Assembly: GCA_016714785.1 (NCBI GenBank)
Contig: JADKCC010000057.1
Location: forward strand, 1 to 64,000
DNA: 64,000 nt
Direction: 5' to 3'
Origin: Saprospiraceae bacterium
GTDB lineage: Bacteria > Bacteroidota > Bacteroidia > Chitinophagales > Saprospiraceae
The position numbers and the translations under genes were made by a program. Every line of letters begins with the position of its first letter. The stretch's first letter is position 1. Shown piece by piece: positions 1 to 10,453 of this stretch. The notes under the pieces are model-generated. The model had not been told where the DNA came from. It ran no database searches and worked only from the letters and a program-made list of their open reading frames with translations.

Positions 1-760
1 TCAATAAAGATTTGGTCCACGAAGGCGCATCATTTGCTTTTGACCATACCACGAATTTTGATATCAACACACATTACTCAATTAAGTCGGAGTGATATTA
101 TCAGCATCAACAGACGTAGCCGTTGGACAAGGAGAAAACAGCTTACAACTTTTGCCATGGTCAACCAATATTTTATACCTGATTTTGCTTTGGTCAATGA
201 AGGAAAAGGCAAAAAAATGGGTGTAGAACTGACCTTGGGCGTTTTTTCACAATAATTGGTACTACATCGTCACGGCTTGCCATCGATTCTGCTAAAGTAC
301 AAAACACCTACTACGGATTGGCCAATACTAGGTACAATGCGCAATATTAATCTGTCATCACCATAGGAAAAGAATGGGTTGCAGGTAAAAGTAAAAGAAC
401 TACCTTAGGTTTTAATATCAAAAATGCCATCGTTGGTGGACATGGGGATACGCCTATGGAGAAAGGGCTGCATCTACAACTTGCCAAAGAAGAAGTTCAG
501 ACGAAAGCAGACCTTTCTCCGCCCAACTAAGAGGTATTACAAACTAGATGTAGGTGTAAAAATACAAAAATAAAAAAAGAAATTTACATCCACGCTTTTT
601 CTCTTGATCTCATGAATGCAACAAATAAGCCAGAAGCAGGCGGTACCACTTACGATATCCAAAATGACAAAATGAATTGAGTGTGACCATGATGCCTTTT
701 TGTACCTGTGTTACTTACAAAGTAGAGTTTGAGAGAGATGAATTAAGAGAGATGAGTTAG
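1..760 (+). pseudogene. TonB-dependent receptor, C-terminal remnant (frameshifted)
   Basis: Pieces of one outer membrane receptor beta-barrel can be read in successive frames. Frame 3 gives FAFDHTTNFDINTHYSIKSE. Another frame gives YFIPDFALVNEGKGKKMGVE, then NTRYNAQY and the run to GGTTYDIQND, and finally a closing strand VTMMPFCTCVTYKVEFERDE that ends at the stop near 758-760. This order and the wording are those of the last third of Bacteroidota TonB-dependent receptors, which import chelates or polymers across the outer membrane. At least five frame changes or stops interrupt it, and the 5' part lies outside the window. It is either a real pseudogene or a badly sequenced contig edge; the next four genes show the same fault. 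Confidence 0.6.
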
Positions 761-814
761 AAGAGATATAATGTTTAATTTAATAATTTTATAAATAATT
801 TGAAAAAAAAGAAA

Positions 815-1532
815 ATGCTAGTTTATTTGCTGATAGTCAGTGTTTTGATGAGTTGTGATTTAGATAGTTTCAAGTGTTATGATGGCAGTTTGGACACGAA
901 AGAGTTACTTCATTAAGACATTCCATAAAATAGATATTGATTTTAGTTGTGGAAGTGATTTTTGGTCGATGGTGATGAACAAAAAATCGTTATTGAAGGC
1001 AAAGATGATATGACTCGAAGATTTGGAAAATCGATCTATTGTGTCCAATGATACTTGGAGAGTAGCACCAAAGAAATTGTATTTTACCCACTAAAGACAC
1101 CAGAATTTTTATTTCCGTACCAGGATTAAAGGAATTGTCTGTCGATGGCAACTATATGATTTCTTCCAGAAGGATTGCTGAAATAGCTTGATGATGCACT
1201 CAAAATAGACCTTGACGGTAATGGAGATTTATCTTTAAGTTTGGATGATGGCAGACTTCTTGAGCTAGTAATTGTTGGCAATTGTATTGCGGATATTGAA
1301 GGAGTCACCAATAGATTTGGCACATCGATTGTGATGGAAATAGTGAATTAAGAGCGCACGATTTTTGGCAGAAATCGTGGATATAGAAATAGATGGAAAC
1401 TCTACCATGGACGTAAATGTATCACAAAAACTGATAGTAAATATAGATGGCAATGGTACTGTTTGTTACAAAGGCAATCCTCAAATCACATCTAAACTAG
1501 ATGGAACAAGCAGAATCAAAAACTGTAATTAA
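815..1532 (+). pseudogene. DUF2807 (head GIN) domain lipoprotein, frameshifted
   Basis: Starts with a lipoprotein signal, MLVYLLIVSVLMSCD, whose Cys follows a lipobox. Later pieces in shifting frames read GDEQKIVIEGKDDM, LDGNGDLSLSLDDGR, LIVNIDGNGTVCYKGNP and the end DGTSRIKNCN. Repeated short beta-strand motifs of the type 'dGnG.l.l' are the hallmark of the DUF2807 'putative auto-transporter adhesin, head GIN' fold common in Bacteroidota lipoproteins; the role is poorly known. Several stops and frame changes break it, so no full-length product can be made from the sequence as given. It lies between the receptor remnant and the sigma factor gene. Confidence 0.6.
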
Positions 1533-1655
1533 CATGGGTAGCGTAGCAGAAAATATATTTTACCTTTCTTCAATACCTGATAAAAGTAATGGTTTTGAGC
1601 AAGGCATTTCACATCATAAAAACATACAGAATGAGATGTACGTTAAACATAAGAT

Positions 1656-2217
1656 ATGAATGATAAAATCAAACACATACAAGAAGTCAAATCTGTAGAT
1701 ACTGCCACTTTTGAGCAGTTGTTTACAGATCATTACGACGCATTATACCGATATTGTCAGACGATGGTCAAGGATCAAAATGATATTGAAGATATTGTAC
1801 AGTCGGTATTTATGGATTTGTGGCATGATCGTAGCAAGTTAGTCATTCACACATCTATCAAAGCTTATTTGTACAAAGCGGTTTACTTCAAGTGTATGAA
1901 TAAAATCAAACACGACAAAGTCGCTTCCAAATATTCAAATGCGATCTCCATTTCAGAAAGTACAGCGGTCACAGACACACTCATCATTCAAGAAATTGCG
2001 GACAAAATCAAGGAAACCATCGAAAGTCTTCCTGAACAATGTCTGAATATTCTCTATGGAGAATGGACGGACTTAGGTATAATGAAATAGCAAAGAAAAA
2101 ATAAATCTATCACCCAAAACTATTGAAAACCAAATGGGTAAAGCATTTAAGACAATGAGAGTCGCTTTGTCAGAATATATCCAAATCATTGTCCTCACAA
2201 TATTAACATACTTATAA
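1656..2217 (+). pseudogene. ECF RNA polymerase sigma factor (FecI type), frameshifted
   Basis: The first 135 or so codons are intact and carry sigma region 2 (FEQLFTDHYDALYRYCQTMV, then DIEDIVQSVFMDLWHDR). The region 4 end is displaced: the frame ends at 2090, while MDGLRYNEIAKK and then LSPKTIENQMGKAFKTMRVA follow in two other frames, the second shift falling in an A6 run near 2096. Without the shifts the protein would be about 185 residues, usual for this family. Such sigma factors drive surface-protein operons and are held by the FecR protein encoded next; the stop at 2215-2217 overlaps the fecR start by one base. As given, region 4 (-35 recognition) is lost. Confidence 0.8.
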
Positions 2218-3034
2218 TGGACATAAATAATCATATCATGTGTTGATCTCATTAGCAAATATCTTTGTGGTGGAAGCGACACCTGATGAAGCAATGCAGT
2301 TGGAAGATTGGAAACAAATCTCCAAGGAAAATCAATTGTATTTTGACAATATGCAGCAGGCATTTTTGATGGTTTCAAATGTAGAATGGTCTGCACCTGA
2401 TAAAAAAGCTGCTTGGCAAAAAGTTCAACGCTAAACCAAAACCTAGCACTAAAATGGGATGGATATATGGATTAGCAGCTGCAATAATAGTTGTTGGGCT
2501 TTGTTATGAAGATGGTTTTGGTACCGAGCATCGAAAGCTAAAATTAAGTGGTAAAGGCAAATTTACAGTGACGCACAATGAAGATTTGCCATTCATCATC
2601 GAGTCAAATGGCGTTTTTATTGAAGATTTAGGTACGGTGTTTAGTGTAGAAAGTATGCCAGATTCTGATACAGTTTACGTAGTAGTCAATGAAGGCATCG
2701 TGCGTTTGTATGACGAACAAGGCAGCGAGATCATCATCAAAGCTGGTGAAAAAGCTTGGTATATTCGCTCACAAAAGACTATCATTACCGATTTGGAGAC
2801 CAAAGTATTGAAGTTTGACTTTAAGGATACACGCTTGGCTGAAGTAATTGATTTACTCGAAAAAACATATCGATTGATGTTCAATTATCTCGAATCAATT
2901 GAGAATGTACAATCACCACACAGTTTTTGACGAAGAAGTGGCCACGATCATCACCGTCATTGCAGAAACATTAGGTTTTAAGTATGAATACCAAGACCAT
3001 CACTACAAAAATACAAGGAAAGCCACGTCAATAA
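2217..3034 (+). pseudogene. FecR-family anti-sigma factor, frameshifted
   Basis: Pieces in order: an N-terminal cytoplasmic part (VVEATPDEAMQLEDW..), a transmembrane stretch (GWIYGLAAAIIVVGLCY), the FecR beta domain (ESNGVFIEDLGTVFSVES, then GEKAWYIRSQK) and a DUF4974-type end (FDFKDTRLAEVIDLLEKTY), finishing after a last shift in an A5 run as YKIQGKPRQ. FecR proteins span the inner membrane, bind the ECF sigma factor and receive a signal from an outer membrane partner with an STN domain. That partner follows directly. At least four frame changes are needed to read it through, so it is broken as given. The family call is firm; whether the breaks are real is not. Confidence 0.75.
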
Positions 3035-3048
3035 GAATCATCTTCAGT

Positions 3049-4837
3049 ATGTTGACTTTTTTTGGTATTTAATGTCTTACATAGTCAGCCAGAAATAAAC
3101 CAAGAAGTCACCCTTCAGTACAACAATACGCCAGCGAATGTCATCTTTCGAGATATACAGCATCAAACAGGAATGGTCTTTTCGTATAGTGAGTTTCACG
3201 ACAATCAGCAAATGTCTATTCAGGTTATTAAAAAACCTTTGAAAGATGTGTTGCCTATTTTGGAGACATAGCCAAGCACCATATTTCAATCAAAGAAAAT
3301 ATATCATTGTAAAACCAAACAAAGATGGCTCCATAAAAGAGCTAAGTATAAATGGTACCATCACTGATCCGAACTCTAATGAACCACTTAGTGACGCCAG
3401 TATTTATGTCAAAAAACATAAGATTTTGGTCAATTCTGACAAAAAAGGAAGATTTGCTTTTAATGTTCCATCTAGTGCCAAACAAGTAAAAATCAATATT
3501 GCGAAAGAGAATTACTTGGACACATCTGTGGTCATTGTAGCTTCTCGAAGTCAAACATTACATATTAAAAATGCGATCGTTTCAAGACAAAGAATCTCTG
3601 AATTTGACTCATTGACAAAAAGAGTTGCAGATTGGTTCCTCAATAAGCAATATTCCCAGCATTCCAGAGATCGTAAAGTCTAGTTATAATGAAAATTTCT
3701 GGAACAAAATGAAGCTAAAAAATGTCGATTTAGTCAATATTAATGACACTATTTTTAATAGCTTTTCAGTCTCTTTTCTTCCGCCAATTAGTACCAATAA
3801 ATTGCTATCCTTTCACACAAGAAACACTTTTTCTCTCAATATTATCGGTGGACATTCCAAAGGCCTCAATGGCGTAGAAATCGGTGGCGTGTATAATTAT
3901 GATGATGGCGACGTTTATGGTGTGCAAGTGGCAGGAGTTGTCAATGCGGTTTCAGAGGATGTAATTGGTACTCAAATCAGCGGTGTGATGAATGCCGTAA
4001 AAAGGAAATGTCAAAGGTATTCAAATAGCAGGTGTTATCAATAACAATGACAGTATCACCGATGGCATTCAAATCTCTGGCGTCTTTCAGAAAACGCATA
4101 CACTTCGTGGACTTCAGATCGGTGGTTTATACAATCATGCAGTCAAAGCCAAAGGTGGGCAGATAAGTGGTTTGATCAATACGGTAGATAGTGCTACAAC
4201 TTTCCTACAGATAGCGGGATTGTACAATCATGGTGCTAATATTAAAGGAATACAAATTTCAGGATTGGTCAATACTTGTGACACTCTCGAAGGCTTACAA
4301 ATTGGTATTTTCAATCGGACCAACTATATCAAAAAAGGACTTTCTATAGGTTTGATCAATTATGTGAAAACTGGATACCACAAATTGGAGTTTTCGCACA
4401 ATGATTTAGGCACAACATCAATAGGATATCGTTCTGGCTGGGCACCATTGCACATGCATTATTTCGGTGGAGTCAATCTGGTCAATAAAGATCTACGTTT
4501 TTTTCAAGCAGGTATGGGTATTGCTAGTTCCCTTCCATTATCAAAAACAATCAATTTTGAAGCAGATGCCAACATTCGCAACACACATGATGTAGACAAT
4601 TTTTCGACTTGGGATTTTAACATGCACAATCAACTGATGCTAGGTCTTTCTTGGCAACCATTCAAAAAAATAGGAATCAGAACAGGTATCACACTCAATC
4701 ACTTTTGGTACAATAATAATGTAGATATCAATAATCATGTGGCATCACTCATAGACAATCCTGTATATGAAAAAGATGGCACTGATCGCAATCACAAGAT
4801 GTGGATTGGCTGGCATGTTGGATTGTTGTTGTTTTGA
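3049..4837 (+). pseudogene. STN + carboxypeptidase-regulatory + surface-repeat beta-barrel protein, frameshifted
   Basis: A start at 3049 gives a signal peptide if the T7 run at 3057-3063 had one more T. Then follow an STN (secretin/TonB short N-terminal) domain (LQYNNTPANVIFRDIQHQTG), a carboxypeptidase-regulatory-like domain (GTITDPNSNEPLSDASIYVK) and about ten copies of a GxQIxGxxN motif (GVQVAGVVNAV, GIQISGVFQ, GLQIGGLYNH, GIQISGLVNT), ending as a barrel (IGIRTGITLNHFWY). The repeat part matches the LA_2272-type surface repeat proteins. Frame changes lie near 3268, near 3310, between 3625 and 3683, and in the A5 run 3999-4003. From about 4008 to the stop it is open. Behind FecI and FecR, the STN domain would be expected to signal to FecR. 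Confidence 0.65.
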
Positions 4838-6270
4838 ACGTATGTTTATAGATGTTAGTATGACTCTAAGTTGATAAGGATGTTATCAAAGAAGGTGCCA
4901 CTATTCACCATTTAAATTGTTTTTGGTCCCTTTTGTTTTTTTCCTGCTATCTTCTTTTTGAGTTCTATTTTTATCTCACTTTCCTGCCGTCGTTTATTGC
5001 TGAAAGGGAATAGGCACACCACAAGACAATCCCTACTCCAAGTGATGCTAAAACTATTAAGAGAATAAGAAACTTATTCTTATAAATTTTTTAAATCTTT
5101 CCATTGATTTTAATGAATAGTTGAACCGATCGTCCTTGGATGCAGACATCAGATTTATCTTGCTGTAACGATCTTATTAAGAATTCCACTCTAAGTGAGA
5201 GATTGTACCCTAATATAGCTGAAAATACTTTTCAACCTACTTATGAAAGGAAGGAGTGGAAATCTATGTCAGTAGAATATTTTATGGTCATAAAAATTGC
5301 TTGTAATAAAGGAATCTGAGAAAGATAAAGTAGTTTTTGTTGTTTTAACGTTTCTACGATTTTACCTTCATAAATTTTCAAAACAGTATTCCATGATATA
5401 TTATTAGGACTTGATACGATTGACTGGATAACATTTTTTAGCAAATATTTGCAGTTTATATAAATTGTTTTCTGATCTTACTGACCAAAATAATTCTGTT
5501 CTTTTCAAAAAAATTGTATCGCAAATCCACAGCTTTATTTGCAAAATTGAGTCCCTCCGAAAAGTATTTATCAAATAAAGGTAAATATATATTAAAAAGG
5601 GATATGTATTATAGTGATATATAATGGCGTTTCCGCATGAGAAGAATTATTCAACCCATTGTTTAGCGAAAGTTACCCAATGCACCCAATAACAGTATCG
5701 ATTGGGTGAGAAAATATTTGAAGACTGTCGATACAATCTTTATATCTAGGCCTTGGTTGTTATTTGAGCGATCCCACCAAGAATAAATTTTAGACAAAAC
5801 CGTTGAAGAAGTTTGCTGATATAACGAAGGAACAATGTATTTAATTGAAGTGTAAGTGGTAAAGCGGATACCCATGATAGAAACTATTTATTCGTTGACA
5901 CAACTCTAATATTAGAAGCTAAGTTTAAGATGCACACAGCTACCTAAAAATGGAGGTGGCGTAGTTTACAAGCTAAGAAGTGCAGCAGAAATTGAAGGAA
6001 TTAGGAACCCTGATATCACAAGCATTAGCGATAAAGCTCCAAAAACAACCAGAACGAACAAACACAAATACAAGTAAGGAAATGGGAATAAAGACATTCT
6101 TTAAACTGTTTGGATTAAGTTCATAAGTAGAAATAAAATCAAAACTTATCACATTATTAGAATTTTATAAAAACAAATTGTGAGCGTAGTATAATGGGAT
6201 GAAGTGGTGGTAATTACGTGAAAAGAGTTTCATAATGATAATGGGTTGTATAACTATACATCACAAAACA
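4838..6270. other. Gene-poor stretch with scraps
   Basis: About 1.4 kb without a convincing intact gene. It holds the possible membrane-protein remnant at 4912-5165. A + strand stretch near 5945-6080 is open and polar (GGVVYKLRSAAEIEGIRNPD) but has no start. A short - strand frame at 5663-5875 was not recognised. No inverted terminal repeats or transposase motifs were seen. It looks like a graveyard between the broken FecIR unit and porQ. Confidence 0.5.
4912..5165 (-). pseudogene. Possible remnant of a membrane protein gene
   Basis: Read on the - strand, one frame gives a hydrophobic helix (FLILLIVLASLGVGIVLWC) and the next frame continues with a charged tail (SNKRRQESEIKIELKKKIAG) to a stop at 4912-4914. 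A helix followed by a basic, coiled-coil-like tail suggests the end of a membrane protein broken by one frameshift, but no family was recognised. It may be chance. Confidence 0.25.
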
Positions 6271-7329
6271 TTAAATTTTTTTAAAAAATTTACCCATGTT
6301 AGTACTTATTGTTATATGATTGGTAGCACCTGCTACATGGTGGTATCCTACTCCATAATCTAATTTAAATACATTTATTTTTAAGCCAAATCCAAGACTA
6401 AAACCTGCTAAACTTCTGAATGTAGATAATGATAGCTCTTTACGTCGAAGATGATTATATCCTGCTCTGAGTCTTAAATTTTCATTTTTACCTAACAGAA
6501 ACTCACCATTTATTATGATATGTCTAAAAATATTGTCTATTGTATTGTTTAGTTTTTTTTCTTCAACTATGTTTCCGAATATATCCGTTTGTGCTTGGTT
6601 GTCTGGGTCATCATATCTGATGTTTCCTCTGTGTAGTTGGTGAGCGATGATGGACAATCTAAAAGGTAAGTATTTGAGTCTTTTAGATATTCCTATTTGG
6701 ACATCCAACGGTGTACCAAAACGTTCTCCTGTATAGGTGGTCAGTTCGGCACCTACATTTTTAACGAGAAATGAAAGGATTAATCCAGAAGAATCTTTTG
6801 CATAGTTTAGTCCCAAATCCATCAAAATTCCTGTGGAAGAGTATGATTCTAAATTACTAAAAACTCCTTTAAGATTGGCACCGACTGTGATTCTGTCAGC
6901 TATTTTTTTAGAAGCACCGATGATAAAGGCAGTTTCTTTTGCACTGAAGGTTCCTTGTTGATTGCCTAATATGTCTGCATATTTGAAATCACCATAATTC
7001 ATATATTGTATGCCAAAATGGGTGTTGATGTTCCATTTTTTGAGGTTACGTCCATAAGCCACGTACCCATTTTGTATATCTGCAAAGTGGAAATTGTGTG
7101 AAAACGAAACGCTATTGTGCATTTTATCATTAAGAGAAGCGGGATTACTAATAGCCAATGTTACATCTTCATCCATCACTGATGGCAGATGGCCTCCAAG
7201 TGCAGTAATTCTAGCGGAAGAAGGAAGATTTAAAAAGTCATACGCATTTTGACCTCCTATTTGACTGTTTACATTACTAATACAATATAAAAAACTTATT
7301 AGTAAGATAAATTTTATTTTTTTCATCAT
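6271..7329 (-). CDS. porQ: Type IX secretion system outer membrane protein PorQ
   Basis: PorQ is a beta-barrel of the T9SS; with PorU, PorV and PorZ it forms the surface complex that cuts and attaches secreted cargo. The 352-residue protein has a signal peptide (LLISFLYCISNVNSQ) followed at once by the family signature GGQNAYDFLNLPSSARITAL, then alternating strands to the end, as expected for a PorV/FadL-like barrel. Its length fits the family. The ATG overlaps the stop of the upstream MORN-type gene by four bases (ATGA), so the two are probably translated together. The T9SS cargo at 11720 and the PorE-like protein at 19623 are consistent with a working T9SS. Confidence 0.9.
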   Translation of the reverse strand: MMKKIKFILLISFLYCISNVNSQIGGQNAYDFLNLPSSARITALGGHLPSVMDEDVTLAISNPASLNDKMHNSVSFSHNFHFADIQNGYVAYGRNLKKWNINTHFGIQYMNYGDFKYADILGNQQGTFSAKETAFIIGASKKIADRITVGANLKGVFSNLESYSSTGILMDLGLNYAKDSSGLILSFLVKNVGAELTTYTGERFGTPLDVQIGISKRLKYLPFRLSIIAHQLHRGNIRYDDPDNQAQTDIFGNIVEEKKLNNTIDNIFRHIIINGEFLLGKNENLRLRAGYNHLRRKELSLSTFRSLAGFSLGFGLKINVFKLDYGVGYHHVAGATNHITISTNMGKFFKKI

Positions 7330-7976
7330 TGATTTATTATTAGATTAGGTAAATTTCTAACTGTATCATAATTGACTTCTGGCATTCCTGGTTTCCAAAA
7401 TGTACGACAAATAGCCAAGGAGTCACATTTCATTCTTTTGATCGGAGCACCTAAAGAGTCCCATTCTTCCAACAGTCCAAATTCATTATCGCCATTAAGA
7501 TATGTGCCTTTCCAATGAATTTGACCATTTTCATAATATTCAGTAAATGGCCCATTCTCATTATTATTTTGCATGGATACTTCTTCTTTCAACTTTCCAG
7601 ATGAATAATATACTTTTACTAGGCCTGTTAAAACATTATTTTCATATTTTTTCTCTATTTGTAGTTGTCCACCTTCATAAAAGGATTTATAAGTACCGTG
7701 TAGTGTACCTCCATCGATATAGTTTTCTTCTATTTCTACATTGCCATTATCAAAATACAAAATTCTTGTGCCGCTAAGCATTCCGTCTTTATAAAGTGAC
7801 TTTTCCTTAAGTTGACCAACTTCATTATACGCTAAAAAAGGTCCTTCTTTTTCTCCTTTTTTATTAAGGGTATATTGTTCTTTGATTTTTCCATCTGGGT
7901 AAGTCGTTTCTACTTTTTCCAAGCCACAGCTAAAAAGCGTTATCATTAATAAGCCAACAACAATAAATTTGTTCAT
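7326..7976 (-). CDS. MORN-repeat (YwqK-like) lipoprotein
   Basis: 216 residues with a lipoprotein signal (VVGLLMITLFSCG) and then a series of MORN-type repeats of the form 'y.nGq.k.e..y.nG...G....Y', for instance YFDNGNVEIEENYIDGGTLH and YYENGQIHWKGTYLNG. Similar proteins are often annotated as YwqK-family 'antitoxins', but no toxin lies beside it and that name says little in Bacteroidota, where such lipoproteins are common at the cell surface or in the periplasm. It is the first gene of a two-gene unit with porQ (four-base overlap), so a link to secretion is possible but only an inference. Function not known. Confidence 0.75.
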   Translation of the reverse strand: MNKFIVVGLLMITLFSCGLEKVETTYPDGKIKEQYTLNKKGEKEGPFLAYNEVGQLKEKSLYKDGMLSGTRILYFDNGNVEIEENYIDGGTLHGTYKSFYEGGQLQIEKKYENNVLTGLVKVYYSSGKLKEEVSMQNNNENGPFTEYYENGQIHWKGTYLNGDNEFGLLEEWDSLGAPIKRMKCDSLAICRTFWKPGMPEVNYDTVRNLPNLIINQ

Positions 7977-8032
7977 TTTTGGTTCGATTGTTTGAAAGAA
8001 TAAACGAATATTTCTAAGTTTTGGTATAAAAA

Positions 8033-8066
8033 AAAAAGAGTTGATAATTATTTATCAACTCTTTTT
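8033..8066 (-). terminator. Rho-independent terminator after the PpiD-like gene
   Basis: A perfect 15-base inverted repeat (arms 8033-8047 and 8052-8066, four-base loop) with A-run on the left and T-run on the right, so it could act in both directions. It lies 24 bases past the stop of the foldase gene on the - strand. Confidence 0.85.
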
Positions 8067-8089
8067 ATTTTTTAAGGATGGCATACTCC

Positions 8090-10203
8090 TTAGTAGAAGG
8101 TGTATCTATTGTCTTCTATCTTATTTGCTTTCTTAAGTGCTTCTACCAATTTATAATTAACCTGCATTCTTGCACCTTGTGTAAGTTGCATTTTTTGCAT
8201 GAATGCGCCACTTTCAGCACTAGCTGGTGTCTTACTGTTTAATTTTACCACATACACACCTGTATTTCCTATTACGGGACTAAGTGTAGCGCCATTTTGA
8301 GCAGCAAATATTTTTCCAACTACAGTTGGTTCTTGGCCAGCCTTTGGTAGTACTGCTGAACCGAATGTAACATTGGATGCAGTATCTACTTGTTTTCCAA
8401 AAGTTTGAGCTATTAAATTTAAATCTGTACCACTAATTTTAGATATTATCTTCTCACCTTTTTTCTTATTCTTAACCATTGTTTCTATCTTCGATTTTGC
8501 AGATTCAACTGTTGCAATACCTGGTTTATCTACAGATTTTAAAGCTGCAATCACATGCTTACTATTTACATAGAAATTTGGATCGGTAAAAGTGTACAAA
8601 AATGGAGATACATCACCAGCATCTGTACCTTTTTCATAAGCCCATCTTATTATATCTCTAGCAGTCTGATCACTTCCTAAAGTAGCAAAAGTATAATCAT
8701 TTTTTTTGATTCCTCCAGCTACTTCTACTTTAAGATCTCCTGTTGCTGCTTTATTTAAGTCTTCCAACTTTTTAGTATTTTCTAAAATGCCCATCACTTT
8801 ATCTTCTATGGCATTTTGAGTGGCTTCTGAAGGTATAATAGGTTCACCTATATAGGCAACTTTATACTTCATTTCATTGGTTTTAAATATTAATTTTTCA
8901 ACTCTGATTAGGTGTACCCCAAACTGTGTAGTAACAGTGTATAATCCACCATTTTGACCATTGAATACCGCGTCATTAAATTGAGGCACCATAGCTCCTG
9001 GTGCGAATGATCCTAAGTCACCACCTTTAGAGGGCAGATCCAGGGGTCTTGGCTATTAGCTATTGCTGCATCTTTGAAAGAAATACTTCCACTTACGATA
9101 GCTGTCTTAAGACTATCAATATATTTTTGAGCTGCTACAAGTTGGACAGGGTCTCCATTACCTACGCTTCTTAATATATGAGCAGCTTTGGCTGAGTCAG
9201 CTATAACTTTTTTCCCTACAAGTTTTGCAACGGTATAAACATTGTTATCCAAATACGGTCCATACACATCACCTTCAGACAAAGATGTAACTAAGGTTTT
9301 TAAATCACCTGTTAGATCATCTTTTTTAGCATAAGTATTATTAAGATACCCATTATTATTTGCAGCATAAATGGAGTCATTTGGAGCTGTCTTGAAGCCT
9401 TCCGCAGCCTTTACCATTTTATCTTTTAAAGCTACAGAATCTTCTATTGTAGGTTTTACATCAAAAACCAAATATGAAATATTTCTAACTTCTTCTTTAT
9501 TTGTATATTTAGCAGCATTTTCTTTGATATAGGCTGCATAATCTTCATCAGAAACAGCAACTTCACTATCGTTGACTACATCAAATGGAATATTAACGAA
9601 CTCAAATGATGCAGCTTCATTATTTATTTTATCTACTGCTTCAGCATACCAGGTTGGGGTATAAATTGCCTTAGCTACTAAATTGTTAAGTTTAGTCTGT
9701 TTTTGTGTTTTGATAACTTGCTTTCTAAGCTCATTAAATCTATTGGCAAATTCAGGATTTGTCACTGTTCCTTCATCTATTGCTTTTTTGATTTCATTAA
9801 GTTGCTCTCTATTTACTTGACCTGTTTGTGGATCTCTGTAGAATGATTGAATCAAAGGGCTTAGATTTGTACCAAATTCCAATTCACTCAGTTCATCAGC
9901 ACCAACTGCGATACCACTTGCATCCGCTATTTTGTTGATGATGGCATTTTCTACAAAGTATTCCCATAAAGAACTTCTTCTGCCAAAGACATCTCCTGAA
10001 CCTCCATAAAGTGCTTCTTCCGCTCTTTGAAAATCCATATAATCAATTTTTTCACCATTGACTTCACCAATGGTTGTCCTGGAACCGAAGCTACCGCTAT
10101 TGTTTGCACTGGTCATATCCATAATAATAAAACCCGCCAATGCTAATGCCAAAAGGACAATAACAAGCCACATGTGTTTTCTAATCTTTCCTATTAAAGC
10201 CAT
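8090..10203 (-). pseudogene. PpiD/SurA-like peptidyl-prolyl isomerase, split by two +1 insertions
   Basis: A membrane-anchored periplasmic folding factor. The N-terminus has a short cytoplasmic start and one helix (MWLVIVLLALALAGFIIM), then a SurA_N-type chaperone region (GEVNGEKIDYMDFQRAEEAL) and parvulin domains. The reading frame from 10203 stops at 9013; the remainder is open in another frame from about 9035 to 8090. At the junction the - strand reads DP, then should read GSASKGGDLGSFAPGAMVPQ, the conserved parvulin signature. One extra C in a C4 run and one extra C in a C3 run 13 bases later explain the shift exactly. Repaired, it is about 705 residues, normal for the family. Likely an essential-type envelope gene, so sequence error is plausible. 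A strong promoter lies at 10283-10313. Confidence 0.85.
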
Positions 10204-10282
10204 AGTATCCCTATTGATTGTTTATATCTGATATTACTAATAAATAAATAACTTTACGCACATCATTTTGCGAAAAGCGGCA

Positions 10283-10313
10283 CAAAGGTAAATTATTTAA
10301 AGGTATTTCCAAA
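10283..10313 (-). promoter_or_regulatory. Bacteroidota-type promoter of the PpiD-like gene
   Basis: On the - strand TTTG (10313-10310), a spacer of exactly 19 bases, then TACCTTTG (10290-10283). This matches the Bacteroidota sigma consensus TTTG / TAnnTTTG. It lies about 80 bases ahead of the ATG at 10203. Confidence 0.8.
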
Positions 10314-10453
10314 TATCATATCTTATTTTCGAGATAAATATATGCTTTTTAGTGGATTATCTCTTGATTACACCTTTAAAACCATCAATTCTTTGAAATT
10401 TTGGTAATAATTTAGTTTGATATGAGCGTAAAATTGTGTTTTAATATCCTTTA

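Noticed and set aside
2073..2396. 107-codon - strand frame over the sigma/FecR junction
   Set aside because: The opposite strand carries recognisable FecI and FecR sequence; this frame is a shadow.
4838..6270. Insertion sequence remnant
   Set aside because: No transposase motif or terminal inverted repeats could be seen in either strand.
7326..7976. Toxin-antitoxin system (YwqK 'antitoxin')
   Set aside because: No toxin gene is adjacent; the neighbour is porQ and the protein is a MORN-repeat lipoprotein.
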